Source: Chersky-299 sp963749535 (GTDB taxonomy: Bacteria > Actinomycetota > Thermoleophilia > RBG-16-64-13). Taken from it: a stretch of 64,000 nt of DNA. The notes under the pieces were generated by a model. The model made no database searches. It was not told where the DNA came from and saw only the letters and a program-made list of their open reading frames with translations. The stretch spans positions 62,001 through 126,000 of the forward strand of contig CAVVNF010000014.1 in NCBI GenBank assembly GCA_963749535.1. The letters run 5' to 3'. The position numbers were made by a program, and so were the translations under genes. The stretch's first letter is position 1. The number at the start of each line of letters is the position of its first letter. Positions 17,299-26,659 of the stretch are shown here, piece after piece.

Positions 17299-18048
17299 CT
17301 AGCGCCCAGGCGCGGGCGCGATCGGTGAGCTCTCGAGAGCTCGTTGCACCAAGGTCCGCACATACTTGATGTGCTCGCTCATGCACTCGGCTGCGCGCGC
17401 GGCATCCCTGTTTCGGATGGCCTCGAGGATCGCGCCGTGCGACAAGTGCGCCTCCTCCTCTCGGTGCTCGGTCATAGCTTGGTCGACGGGGATGAACAAT
17501 TCACCGCGGGCTTCAGTCATCACTTGTTGAAGTCGCGCACTGTGTGCCGCGCGCGCGATGGCTAGGTGGATTTCCATGTCCCCGCGGAAGAGAGACGTCC
17601 GGTTAGGGTTTTCCCATTCTTTGGCGTAAGCTGCTTCGATCGCCTGGAGCTCTTCCTCAGTCCTGCGTTCCGCGGCAAGAGCGGCTATCCGGCTTTCCAC
17701 GGTCAGCCTCAACTCGAATATGTCATCGACCTCGTCCGAGTGAAGCAGCATCCACTGGTTCCAACAGCGCACCAGAAGTGATGCGTCGTTCACCCGCGAG
17801 CCACCCCTAGCCCCGCGAGTGGTGACGATGAAGCCGGTGCTTTCGAGGGACTTGAGAGCAAGCCGCAGAGTGATGCGCGAGATCCCAAGGCGTTCGGCCA
17901 GCTCTCGCTCTGGAGGAAGCCTATCCCCTGGTCCGAGCTCACCCGTGAAGATGAGCGACCTGAGATAATGGACCGCACCGTCACTGGCGGTCTCTGAGAC
18001 CAGAGTGATGTCTCGGTGGCTGTCCGAGCTGATGGGGCCTGCGAACAT
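17299..18048 (-). CDS. GntR-family (FadR subfamily, FCD domain) transcriptional regulator
   Basis: A 249-residue regulator. The N-terminal winged helix has HYLRSLIFTGELGPGDRLPPERELAERLGISRITLRLALKSLESTGF (about residues 27–75). The C-terminal FCD effector domain has VDDIFELRLTVESRIAALAAERR, FRGDMEIHLAIARAAHSARL and HGAILEAIRNRDAARAAECMSEHI. The histidines in this domain are the usual metal-binding set, and small carboxylic acids are the usual ligands. It starts at ATG 18048 with GGAG five bases upstream. It is divergent from the LVIVD gene, and the palindrome at 18120 lies between them. The same palindrome precedes the acyl-CoA synthetase gene, so this is the likely controller of both. Confidence 0.85.
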   Translation of the reverse strand: MFAGPISSDSHRDITLVSETASDGAVHYLRSLIFTGELGPGDRLPPERELAERLGISRITLRLALKSLESTGFIVTTRGARGGSRVNDASLLVRCWNQWMLLHSDEVDDIFELRLTVESRIAALAAERRTEEELQAIEAAYAKEWENPNRTSLFRGDMEIHLAIARAAHSARLQQVMTEARGELFIPVDQAMTEHREEEAHLSHGAILEAIRNRDAARAAECMSEHIKYVRTLVQRALESSPIAPAPGR

Positions 18049-18110
18049 ATAGACTCCGAGTCGAGCGAGATACGCAGGTCACTATAGCAAAGGCGACTGA
18101 ACCCGCTGTC

Positions 18111-18146
18111 TTGACTTCATGGTATAAACAGCTACCGTATATACCA
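18111..18146 (+). promoter_or_regulatory. Promoter with palindromic operator, site A
   Basis: TTGACT at 18111–18116 is followed by TGGTATA (18120–18126) and TATACCA (18140–18146), inverted half-sites 13 bases apart. The operator lies between and over the expected -35 and -10 elements, the usual place for a repressor. The same layout recurs at 19659–19694. The divergent GntR regulator is the natural candidate to bind it. Confidence 0.65.
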
Positions 18147-18250
18147 AGACGGCGCGAGACGCAACGCCTTTGTTGCGGAAAGACCGGCATCGTCATGCGA
18201 GACGACTCGCGGGCAGCTCATCCAACCTTTGACTGAAGGTAAGGCACTCC

Positions 18251-19561
18251 ATGGCTGGCAAAGAAGCTTTTTCCAAGAACGTCGAAGTCCTCGCCTACCT
18301 TGACCTCGATGGGAAACCGTGGTTTCAGATGGCCATGCAGGAGGCCGCCGGGAGGTACTACCTCTACGCATCCCATTTCAAGGCCTCGGGCTGGGCGATC
18401 GTGGACGTCACCGATCCGACGAAACCGGAGTACCTCAAGTTCGTCCCCGGCCCCGATTTAAGAGGGCAGACGACGCCGAAGATACAGGTCGCCGACGGCA
18501 TCATGGTCACGGCTCTGGGTGGATCGTTGCCGATGCTGCACGGCACGGGGATGGATGATCCCTATGAGGAAGGGATCTACATCTGGGACGTCAGAGATCC
18601 GGCGAATCCCAAGTGGTTGTCGCACTGGCCCACGGGCGGTCCGCTCGGCGTTCACCGCTTCTTCTACAACGGAGGCCGTTACGTCCACCTATCCGCCTCC
18701 TGCAAGGGTTTCTCCGGATTCATCTACCGGATCGTCGATATCGCCGACCCCACCAAACCCGTGGAAGCCGGCAGATGGTGGGCGCCCGAACAGTGGGCGG
18801 CCGGCTACGTGGAGTCGCGGGCGGTCAACATCGAGGCTCTGCTCGATGGGCCCGTGATGCACGGCCCGGCGTACCCGAAGGGCGACCTCGCGTATGTGAG
18901 CTGGGGCGGCGCGGGCATGGTGATCCTCGATATCTCGGACATCTCGCTGCCCAAGTTGGTCGGGCAGTTGCGCCATCATCCCCCGTTCGCCGGCGGCATG
19001 GCTGGCGCTCGCTGCCACACGGTCATCCCCCTTTCCCAGCGGCCGTACGCCGTCATGACGAGCGAGGGAGAGCGGTTCCAGGTGTTCAGCGAAGAAAAGC
19101 TCGCAGGCAAGGCCCAGCCTCTCAACTTCATCGGTATGGTCGACATCTCCGATCCGGCCGATCCTACGCTCATCTCCACCTTCCCCTATCCCGAGATTCC
19201 CGCCGGATACCCATACAAGAATTTCAACGAGATCCCAGGATTGGGTGCTCCTCCCTTCGGCCCGCACAATTTGCACGAGCCGCACTACCATCCGGCGCTC
19301 GAAGACCGCAACGACCGCATCTACTGCGCCTACTTCCACGCCGGTCTCCGGATCTATGACATCAGCGACCCCTTCGTGCCGCGGGAGATCGCCTACTACA
19401 TACCGCCGGACCCGGAAAAATGGGCGTTCAACAACGAAGCGGGCGACCTCTTCCCAGGACCGAATATCGCCACCACCGAGGACGTGATCGTCGACAATCG
19501 CGGCTACATCTACGTGGACACCATGCAACAAGGGCTCTATATCCTCCGCTGCACCGTTTAG
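18251..19561 (+). CDS. LVIVD-repeat beta-propeller protein
   Basis: A 436-residue protein with repeating blades of the LVIVD type: GWAIVDVTDPTKPEYL, GIYIWDVRDPANPKWL, FIYRIVDIADPTKPVE, GMVILDISDISLPKLV, GMVDISDPADPTLIS and GLRIYDISDPFVPREI. Six or seven such units suggest a propeller. There is no signal peptide, so it is probably cytoplasmic. A C-terminal half with GAPPFGPHNLHEPHYHPALED is His-rich and could bind metal. The start is ATG 18251 after GAAGGTAAGG. It is divergent from the GntR regulator and controlled by site A. Homologues are annotated only as conserved hypothetical proteins; no enzymatic role can be assigned. Confidence 0.7.
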   Translation: MAGKEAFSKNVEVLAYLDLDGKPWFQMAMQEAAGRYYLYASHFKASGWAIVDVTDPTKPEYLKFVPGPDLRGQTTPKIQVADGIMVTALGGSLPMLHGTGMDDPYEEGIYIWDVRDPANPKWLSHWPTGGPLGVHRFFYNGGRYVHLSASCKGFSGFIYRIVDIADPTKPVEAGRWWAPEQWAAGYVESRAVNIEALLDGPVMHGPAYPKGDLAYVSWGGAGMVILDISDISLPKLVGQLRHHPPFAGGMAGARCHTVIPLSQRPYAVMTSEGERFQVFSEEKLAGKAQPLNFIGMVDISDPADPTLISTFPYPEIPAGYPYKNFNEIPGLGAPPFGPHNLHEPHYHPALEDRNDRIYCAYFHAGLRIYDISDPFVPREIAYYIPPDPEKWAFNNEAGDLFPGPNIATTEDVIVDNRGYIYVDTMQQGLYILRCTV

Positions 19562-19658
19562 CCGTCAGACCGCAGCCGCGGGGTCCAGGAAACGACCCTG
19601 CAAGAGGGGGCCGTCCCCTGCTTGTGGCGAGGGCTCCGAGTGGCCGCGGCGCCGCTGC

Positions 19659-19694
19659 TTGACATTAAGGTATAAAGAGCTACTATATATACCA
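19659..19694 (+). promoter_or_regulatory. Promoter with palindromic operator, site B
   Basis: A perfect TTGACA at 19659–19664 is followed by GGTATA (19669–19674) and TATACC (19688–19693), again 13 bases apart, with TACTAT (19680–19685 region) as a possible -10. Aligned with site A, most positions across about 40 bases are identical, including the conserved GCTAC core, although the genes downstream are unrelated. It drives the acyl-CoA synthetase–iorAB genes. Confidence 0.65.
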
Positions 19695-19725
19695 AGCCAG
19701 CAGAATCGCGCTAGAGGCGCGTCCC

Positions 19726-21939
19726 ATGGCCGAGTCCCACCACCCGATCACCAGGGAACAGCCAGTGACTACTTTTGCGCCGAACGAGACCAAAGACCCT
19801 GCTCGCGGGTTAGTCACCGACGCCCTCGCGGCCGGCAAGCCGGCTCTCGACGAATGGGAGTCCAAGAGATTGTTCGCGGCCTACGGCATCCCGGTTCCCG
19901 ACGGCGAGTTGGCACGGACTGAGGGCGAGGCCGTTCAAGCAGCCGTGTGCCTCGGGGGCAGGCTGGTCATGAAGGCCATCGGCTCCGAGATACACCACAA
20001 GACCGAAGCGGGACTGGTGGTCCTTGGCGTCGCCGGCCCGGAAGCGGCTTCGGAAACATTCAATCTGCTCCAACAGCGGGCCGGTGGGACGCTCGAAGCG
20101 GTGCTGGTGGAAAAGATGGTGCCGAGCAATCGAGAGCTGATGGTGGGCATGAAGCGCGACCTGGTCTTTGGGCCGGTGGTCGCATTCGGCTTGGGCGGCG
20201 TACTGACCGAGGCCCTAGGGGACGTTGCGCTGGCGCTGGTTCCCATGGACGAGAACGATGCCGAGGAGCTCCCCGACCTGATCAGAGCGAAGAAGTTGTT
20301 GGGAGCGTTCCGCGGGTATCCCGAGGTGGACAGGAAGGCGCTCGCTCAGGTCTTGCAGGCGATCGGCCAGATCGCGGTCGACTTTCCGCGGATTGCCGAG
20401 ATCGACGTCAACCCGTTGCTGATCGATGGCGGCCGTCCGGTGGCCGCGGATGCCCTCGTGATCCTTTCTCCAGAGGCGCCTTGCGAGCCGGCAGTCCGCG
20501 CCTTCCGGCCGAATCTTCGGGCGGTGCTTGCGCCCGAGTCTGTGGCGATCGTCGGGGCTTCAGGGGACGTGTCCAAGTGGGGCGGCTCCGTCCTGCGCAA
20601 TATCCTGGATGGGGGATACACGGGCAAGATCTACCCTATCAACCCCAAAGGGGGCGTCTTCTTCGGCGTGCAGGCGTATACAAGCCTCGACGAGGTGCCG
20701 GCAGCGCCCGACCTCGCCTTGCTGGCGGTGGGCGGTCACCAGGTCTGTGGCCTCATCGAGCAGTGCGGCCGCCGGGGCATCCCGGCCGCCGTGGCCATAG
20801 CGGCGGGATTCTCTGAGACAGGAGCGCGCGGCGCGGAGCTCGAGCGCGACCTCGCCCGGGTGGCCGACGATTCGCGCGTGACTCTCATCGGGCCGAACTG
20901 CATGGGCCTCATCTCGAACGAGCGGCGACTCCACGCGACGGGGTTCATCGTGCTTCATCCCCGCAAGGGGAAGCTCAGCTTCGCCTCTCAGTCGGGCAAC
21001 ATCGGCACCCAGATCGTCGATGCGTGCGAACGGCGCGGCATCGGCATCGACAAGTTCATCAGCGTGGGCAACGAGGCGCAGGTGAGCGCCATCGACGTGC
21101 TCGACTATCTCCGCGACGACCCCGGCACAGAGAGCATCATGCTATATCTCGAAGGCATCGACGACGGGCGGCATTTCCTGGACGTCGCCCGTCGGACGAC
21201 GCTCAAGAAGCCGGTGACGGTGCTTCGCGGCGGGCTCACCGAGCTGGGTGGCAAGGCTGCCGCCTCCCACACCGGCGCGATGGCCGGTTCGGCCGCCGTG
21301 TTCCAGGCGGCCGCAAGGCAATCCGGTGTCGTCACCTGCACCACCACGCAAGAGGCTGGTCGATATCGGCGCCAGCTTCGCCTATCTGCCGCTGCCGAAG
21401 GGCCGGCGGGTGGCCATCGTCACGAACGGCGGCGGCGCCGGCGTGCTGGCCGCGGACGAGGTTGCTCGAAACGGGCTCGTGCCCGCCGAATTCCCGCAGG
21501 AGCTGCTCGAGGCGCTGGACGGCATCCTGCCGCCGTTCTGGAGCAGGCGCAATCCCTTCGACATGGTCGCTTCCGCCGGGCGGCGACGTGGGGCCGCGTG
21601 TGCTGAAGCTCGTCGCCGAGTGCGATGCCGTGGACGCCATCATCGTCCTGTCGGTCCTCGGGGTGCCCAACACCGGCGGGACGAAGTTCGACCCACCAGC
21701 ACCGACGGCGACTTCGCGGGCTTCAGCCCCTGGGAGACGGCCTTCTGCACAGCAGTGGCCGAACTCATGGAGTCCACCGGCAAGCCCATCATCAACGTTC
21801 CGGACATGCCCATCCGAGGTTCGCTGTTCCAACAACGGCGGGCGTTATGCGCCGGTCGTCCTCTCGTCGCCTCAGGCGGCGGCGCGGACGTCTGGACAGG
21901 ATGGCCTGGTATGCCGCTTTCAGGCAGAGACACACGTGA
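19726..21939 (+). CDS. ADP-forming acyl-CoA synthetase, fused beta–alpha subunits (frameshifted at the 3' end)
   Basis: About 735 residues. The N-terminal 230 are an ATP-grasp domain (WESKRLFAAYGIPVPDGEL…EIHHKTEAGLVVLGV…EKMVPSNRELMVGMKRD…AEIDVNPLLIDGG). The CoA-binding domain follows (PESVAIVGASGDVSKWGGSVLRNI…YPINPKGG), then the ligase core LIGPNCMGLISNERRLHATGF…FASQSGNIGTQI and ASHTGAMAGSAAVFQAA, which holds the phospho-histidine. The enzyme converts acyl-CoA + ADP + Pi to acid + ATP. The order here is beta before alpha, opposite to the Pat-type fusions. From 21343 onward about five single-base insertions scatter the last 200 residues over three frames. Followed by iorAB, it probably harvests ATP from aryl-acetyl-CoA. 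Confidence 0.85.
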
Positions 21940-21949
21940 GGACGGAAAG

Positions 21950-23878
21950 ATGAGTGCTGAGGAACTGGCGGAGAAAGTCGCCACGTCCTCGGCGGCGAGC
22001 GGCCCCGTGATCGAGATCCTCTCGGGCAACGAGGCGATAGCCCGCGGTGCCTGGGAGGCCGGCGTGCGCTTGGCCTCCGCCTATCCGGGCACGCCCAGCA
22101 CCGAGATCCTGGAGGCGCTCGCGCGACTACGAAGACGTCTACTGCCGAGTGGTCGCCCAACGAGAAGGTGGCCATGGAGGTGGCGCATCGGCGCCGTCGA
22201 TGGCCGGCGCCCGGGCTCTGGTCTGCATGAAGCACGTGGGCCTCAACGTGGCCGCCGATCCCTTCTTCTCCGCCTCGTATATCGGCGTGGAGGGCGGCCT
22301 GGTGGTCGTCTCCGCCGACGACCCGGGCATGCACAGCTCGCAGGACGAGCAGGACAACCGCAACTACGCCAAGTTCGCCAAGGTGCCGCTGCATCGAGCC
22401 CGCGGACAGCCGAAGAGGCCAAGGCGTTCATGCTCGCCGCCTACGAGCTGTCGCGAGCGCTTCGACACGCCCGTGCTCTTCCGCATGACCACTCGCACCT
22501 CGCACTCCAAGAGCATGGTCGAGTTGGGCGAGCGGCGGCGCCGACCTGAGCCGCATCACAAAGCTCGAGCGCGACCTGGACCAAGTACGCTGATGATGCC
22601 GCACAACGCCATCGCCGGCACCCCTTCGTGGAGCAGCGGCTGCTCGACCTGGCCGAGTACGCCGAGACCAGCCCGCTCAACCGCATCGAGATGGGCGACC
22701 CCCGCGTGGGCATCGTCACCTCGGGCGCGGCCTACGGCTACGCCCGGGAGGCGTTCCCGAGAGCGAGCTTCCTCAAGCTGGGGCTGACCTATCCGCTGCC
22801 CGGCAAGCTCATCGCCGAGTTCCGCGCCAAGGTCGAACAAGCTGTACGTGGTCGAGGAACTCGACCCGTTCCTCGAGGAGAACATCCGGCTGCATGGGGA
22901 TCAAGGTCGACGGCGGCAAGGACCTCACTCCGCTGCTGCGGCGAGCTCGACCCGGGCCTCGTCGCCCGCGCTGCTCGCCGACGGCCGGCGTGCCCGGGCG
23001 TCGACGCCGGAACTGCTGGCCGAGTCCCGACGCCGGCGTCCGACGATCTGCCCGACCGCCCGCCGACGCTCTGCCCGGGCTGCTCGCATCGCGGCGTCTT
23101 CGTCGTGCTGCGCAAGCTCGGGTCTTCGTGAGCGGCGACATCGGCTGCTACAGCCTCGGCGCCCTGCCGCCGTTCGAGGCGATGCACTGCAGCACCTGCA
23201 TGGGCGCCAGCATCAGCATGGCCCACGGCATGGCCAAGGTCCTGCGACGACGCGCGCCGAGCCGAGCAACCGCAACCGGCCCGTCGCCATCATCGGCGAC
23301 AGCACCTTCTTCCACTCCGGCATCACCTCCCTGATGGACGTCGCCTACAACAGCAGCGACGTCGCTCACCATCATCCTGGACAACCGCACCACGGCCATG
23401 ACCGGCGGCCAGGAGAACCCCGGCACGGGCAAGACCTTGCCGGGCAGGGGCGCCCGGCAGGTGGACATCCCGGCGCTCGTCCGGGCGCTGGGCATCCGCG
23501 CGTGCCGAGATCGACCCCTTCGACGTGGCGCAGGCCGAGCGTGTTCTGCGCGAGGAGCTGGCGGCGCGACGAGCCGTCGGTGGTCATCGCCAAGTCGCCG
23601 TGCGTGCTCCAGTACCGGATCAAGCGGCGAGGCCTGGCACGGTCGACCCCGACCTGTGCACCGGCTGCAAGGTCTGCCTGCGGGCCGGCTGCACGGCCCT
23701 CAACCTGTACAAGGACGAGGACGGCGAGCCCGGCGGGTGGAGATCGACCCGACGCCGTGCAACGGCTGCGGCGTGTGCGCCCAGCTCTGTAAGCAGGGCG
23801 CCATCCTGGCTCCAGCGGCATCTGCAATCCGGCGGCGACGCCGGCCCGAAGACCGCCGGTGGAAAGGAGCGACCATGA
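21950..23878 (+). CDS. iorA: Indolepyruvate:ferredoxin oxidoreductase alpha subunit (heavily frameshifted)
   Basis: The ATG at 21950 follows GAGGACGGAAAG. Pieces in three frames read VIEILSGNEAIARGAWEAGVRLASAYPGTPSTEIL, MAGARALVCMKHVGLNVAADPFF, VVSADDPGMHSSQDEQDNRNYAKFAKVP, TLCPGCSHRGVFVVLRKL, GDIGCYSLGALPPFEAMHCSTCMGASISMAHGMAK, GDSTFFHSGITSLMDVAYN and DNRTTAMTGGQENPGTGK, then two 4Fe–4S motifs (LCTGCKVCLRAGC, CNGCGVCAQLC). That is the complete domain order of IorA: pyruvate-binding, TPP-binding (GDIGC…) and ferredoxin. It oxidatively decarboxylates aryl-pyruvates to aryl-acetyl-CoA and reduces ferredoxin. Roughly one indel per 100 bases, mostly insertions, breaks the gene. Its stop overlaps the iorB ATG. 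Confidence 0.85.
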
Positions 23879-24523
23879 GCTCCGGAATCCGCCGTCAGCA
23901 GGCGGCGAAACCACGTCTCAACCAATCTGCTCATCTCCGGCGTCGGCGGCCAAGGCGTCGTGCTGGCCAGCTACGTGCTCAGCCAGGTCGCCCTGGCCGA
24001 AGGCTACGACGTCAAGCAGAGCGAGGTCCACGGCATGGCTCAGCGGGGCGGCTGCGTGACCAGCCACCTGCGCTTCGGGGACAAGGTCTGGTCGCCGCTG
24101 GTCACTCCCGGCACGCGTCGACATGCTGCTCTGCTTCGAGGCGCTCGAGGCGATGCGCTACGTGCACTGGCTCAGGCCGGGCGGCCTGCTCGTCTACAAC
24201 ACGGTGCGCGATCAACCCGCGCCGGTCGCGGCCGGTCTGGCGGACTACCCGGCCGACATCGACGCGCGGATCGCCGCGGCCTGGCCCAACGTCCGCGTGC
24301 GTCGACGCCAGCGCGCTCGCCGACAGAGGCCGGGACGGTAAAAGCCGCCAATGTGGTGATGCTCGGGGCGGCGTCGGCAGCCCTGCCCTTCGCCCCGGAG
24401 ACATGGGAGGTGGTCATCCGCAAGGTGGTCCCGCCCAAGACGATCGATGTAAACCTGAAGGCTTTCGCTCTGGGAGCAGCACTCGGCACTTCTCAGCCGG
24501 CCACCTGCGCAACAGGCGCCTGA
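23875..24523 (+). CDS. iorB: Indolepyruvate:ferredoxin oxidoreductase beta subunit (frameshifted)
   Basis: About 215 residues, starting at ATG 23875 with GGAAAGGAGC before it. Reconstructed reading: NLLISGVGGQGVVLASYVLSQVALAEGYDVKQSEVHGMAQRGGCVTSHLRFG, then MLLCFEALEAMRYVHWLRPGGLLVYN and AANVVMLGAASAALPFAPETWEVVI. This is the gamma-type domain of 2-oxoacid:ferredoxin oxidoreductases. Insertions near 23915, 24117, 24302 and 24327 shift the frame. It is the last gene before a strong terminator, which closes the operon that begins with the acyl-CoA synthetase. Confidence 0.85.
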
Positions 24524-24536
24524 CCTTCTCCCTAAG

Positions 24537-24577
24537 ACAGGGCCCTGCGCCCCCCATCGTAGGGCCCTGTCCTTTTC
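24537..24577 (+). terminator. Rho-independent terminator after iorB
   Basis: ACAGGGCCCT (24537–24546) and AGGGCCCTGT (24561–24570) form a perfect ten-base stem with a 14-base loop, followed by CCTTTTC. It lies 14 bases after the iorB stop and directly ahead of the MFS gene. Confidence 0.85.
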
Positions 24578-24590
24578 ACGAGGAGGACAC

Positions 24591-25901
24591 ATGCGGCTGA
24601 CTCACAGCCCCAAGTATCAGTGGATCATCCTCGCGATGGCCACATTGGGCGTCCTGGCGGCGATCGGGCTGGGCCGGTTTGGCTATAGCGCCATTCTCCC
24701 GTCCATGCAGAAGGGCCTGGGCCTCAACAACACCGAGGCCGGGTCGCTGGCCAGCTGGAACCTGGGCGGATACGTCGTCATGGCGGCGATCGGAGGCTTT
24801 CTCGCCTCGCGGTTTGGCGCCCGGAAGGTCGTGGGGACGGGGCTGGCCGTCACGGCCCTGGGTATGCTTCTGACCGGCCTCTCGGGCGGTCTTTTCTCGG
24901 CTTCGCTGGTCCGCTTGCTCACGGGGATCGGGAGCGGTCTCGTGGTCGTCCCGTCCGTTGCGATGATGGCGACGTGGTTCGATGCTAAGCACCGAGGCTT
25001 CGCCTCGGCGATCGTCGCTTCCGGACCTGCTCTCGCCCTGGTGGCCGTGGGTCCCTTGGTGCCCAAGATCATTGCGAGTGGAGGAGCGGGCGGTTGGCGC
25101 CTGGCCTGGTATCTCTTCGCGGCAGTCACCATCTGCGTGGGGATCCTCATGTTCGTCGTCCAGCGCGACCGGCCATACGAGGCCTTGGCTTCGACCGAGG
25201 CCGGTGGCCAGGAGAAGGCTGCGTCGTCCGCGAACTGGAAGAGCGTCGTTCGCTCGAGGTACGCTTGGCACCTCGGGTCGGTGTACTTCTTGTTCGGTTT
25301 CGCCTACATGATCTACTTCGTCTTCTTTCAGAAGAGGCTCGTCCACGACTTGGGCTTTTCCAGTCAGCGCGCGGGCACCCTGTACCTGATCCTGGGGATA
25401 GCCGGCCTCGCCAGTGGCGTGCTGTGGGGGTACGTGTCCGACCGCCTCGGGCGCAAGGAAGCCATCGCCGTCGTCTGCGTGTTCCAGGCTGTCGCAGCAT
25501 GCCTCTTCGCGTTCGTGCCCACAACGGCTGGGCTTGTGAGCTCGGCGATCATTTTCGGTCTGACGGCGCTGAGCGTCCCGGGCATCGTCGGCGCGGCCTG
25601 CGGCGACGTGTTCGGCGCAGAGCTTGCCTCGGCCTCTCTGGGGCTCGTGACACTGTTCTTGGGGATCGGACAAGCCGTCGGTCCGGTCGTGGCGGGCCGG
25701 TTGGCCGATGCCTCCTCGTCTTTCGCTTCCTCCTATGCGCTGGCGGCCGGTCTGTTCGTGGCGGGTGCTATTGTCGCGGTATTCTTGGGTGAGCGCAGCC
25801 CGGCGCCCGAGTGTCCGGTGCCTGTGCCCGTCACATCGACAAAGCCGAGATCGCCCGGCACCTATGCGCCGCTTGTCGGCAGGCAGGAGGTCTCCTCATG
25901 A
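24591..25901 (+). CDS. MFS transporter (YbfB/CynX-like)
   Basis: A 436-residue, 12-helix major facilitator. It opens YQWIILAMATLGVLAAIGLGRFGYSAILPSMQKGL, a segment seen in YbfB-like and organic-anion MFS carriers. The loop 2–3 motif is GGFLASRFGARKVVGTGL, and a second copy, GYVSDRLGRKEAI, begins the C-terminal half. Helix 4 has VRLLTGIGSGLVVVPSVAMMATWF. It starts at ATG 24591 after ACGAGGAGGAC, so it is expressed separately from iorAB unless the terminator is read through. The stop overlaps the next ATG (ATGA). Substrate unknown; carboxylate or aromatic acid export or uptake fits the context. Confidence 0.8.
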   Translation: MRLTHSPKYQWIILAMATLGVLAAIGLGRFGYSAILPSMQKGLGLNNTEAGSLASWNLGGYVVMAAIGGFLASRFGARKVVGTGLAVTALGMLLTGLSGGLFSASLVRLLTGIGSGLVVVPSVAMMATWFDAKHRGFASAIVASGPALALVAVGPLVPKIIASGGAGGWRLAWYLFAAVTICVGILMFVVQRDRPYEALASTEAGGQEKAASSANWKSVVRSRYAWHLGSVYFLFGFAYMIYFVFFQKRLVHDLGFSSQRAGTLYLILGIAGLASGVLWGYVSDRLGRKEAIAVVCVFQAVAACLFAFVPTTAGLVSSAIIFGLTALSVPGIVGAACGDVFGAELASASLGLVTLFLGIGQAVGPVVAGRLADASSSFASSYALAAGLFVAGAIVAVFLGERSPAPECPVPVPVTSTKPRSPGTYAPLVGRQEVSS

Positions 25902-26659
25902 TCAAGAGCATCGTGGTGCATGACATCCCCGTCGATGCCGTCCCCGCGATGGAGCGCTGGTATCACCGCGACCATTCGGCGGAGATCGCCCGTCGTTATG
26001 GGCCGTGGCTTACGCGTCACGAGAGCTACCTGCCCCTTGACGCCCCGTCCGACGCGCGAGCCTACGGCTTCTACAATTGGCGAGTGACGGAAGCCTGGTG
26101 GCGCGAACCACCTCTCCCCGGACCGCGAGGCGGCCTCAGCTTCACGCCGCCGCCGGTTTGGCCTACGGTCGCGTCGTGCTTCGTCCCCTCGCAGCCCACC
26201 GAGGACTTTCTTGGTTCCGAGTTCATCCCCGCGGAAAAGGTGGGCTTGCGCTGGATAATCCTCTTCCGGTACCCGGCGGGCGTGTCTCGAGAGGTCGGCG
26301 AGGAGTGGTTCCTTCGCACGCACGCGCCGGAAGTCATTCGGCAGCCTGATCTTTACCGGTTCTTCAGCTATCAGGCGATCCAGGACGAGATCGGTCTGCC
26401 CGGAGTATGGCGGCCGGGCGACGCCCCGCCTGCCGGGTCGGTCAAGCATCGTTGGGACCGCGTGAGCGAACTCTGGTACGAGAACTTCAGCGACTGGCGG
26501 CGGTCTGTGATCGACGAGCCACCCCGGTACACCAGACCCCCATGGGCCACGTGCGAGACGTTTCCATTCGTCCGGCCGTACGAGGACCTCGTCGGTTCCT
26601 TCATCCTCGAGCGGCCCAACGACGAGTTCTTGCGCGATCTTCGCGCGTACACGCCGTGA
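25898..26659 (+). CDS. EthD-like barrel protein (paralogue of the 13759 gene)
   Basis: A 253-residue protein beginning MIKSIVVHDIPVDAVPAMERWYHRDHSAE, an EthD-type first strand and helix with a conserved His in the YHRDHS segment. The second half aligns with the 13759 protein: GLRWIILFRYPAGVSREVGEEWFLRTHAPEVI, RVSELWYENFSDWRRSV, YTRPPWA and a final DLVGSFILERPNDEFL. ATG 25898 overlaps the MFS stop, and GGCAGGAGG precedes it. This copy is intact. No catalytic residues can be named; tandem alpha-beta barrels of this sort often bind hydrophobic ligands or haem. Confidence 0.7.
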   Translation: MIKSIVVHDIPVDAVPAMERWYHRDHSAEIARRYGPWLTRHESYLPLDAPSDARAYGFYNWRVTEAWWREPPLPGPRGGLSFTPPPVWPTVASCFVPSQPTEDFLGSEFIPAEKVGLRWIILFRYPAGVSREVGEEWFLRTHAPEVIRQPDLYRFFSYQAIQDEIGLPGVWRPGDAPPAGSVKHRWDRVSELWYENFSDWRRSVIDEPPRYTRPPWATCETFPFVRPYEDLVGSFILERPNDEFLRDLRAYTP

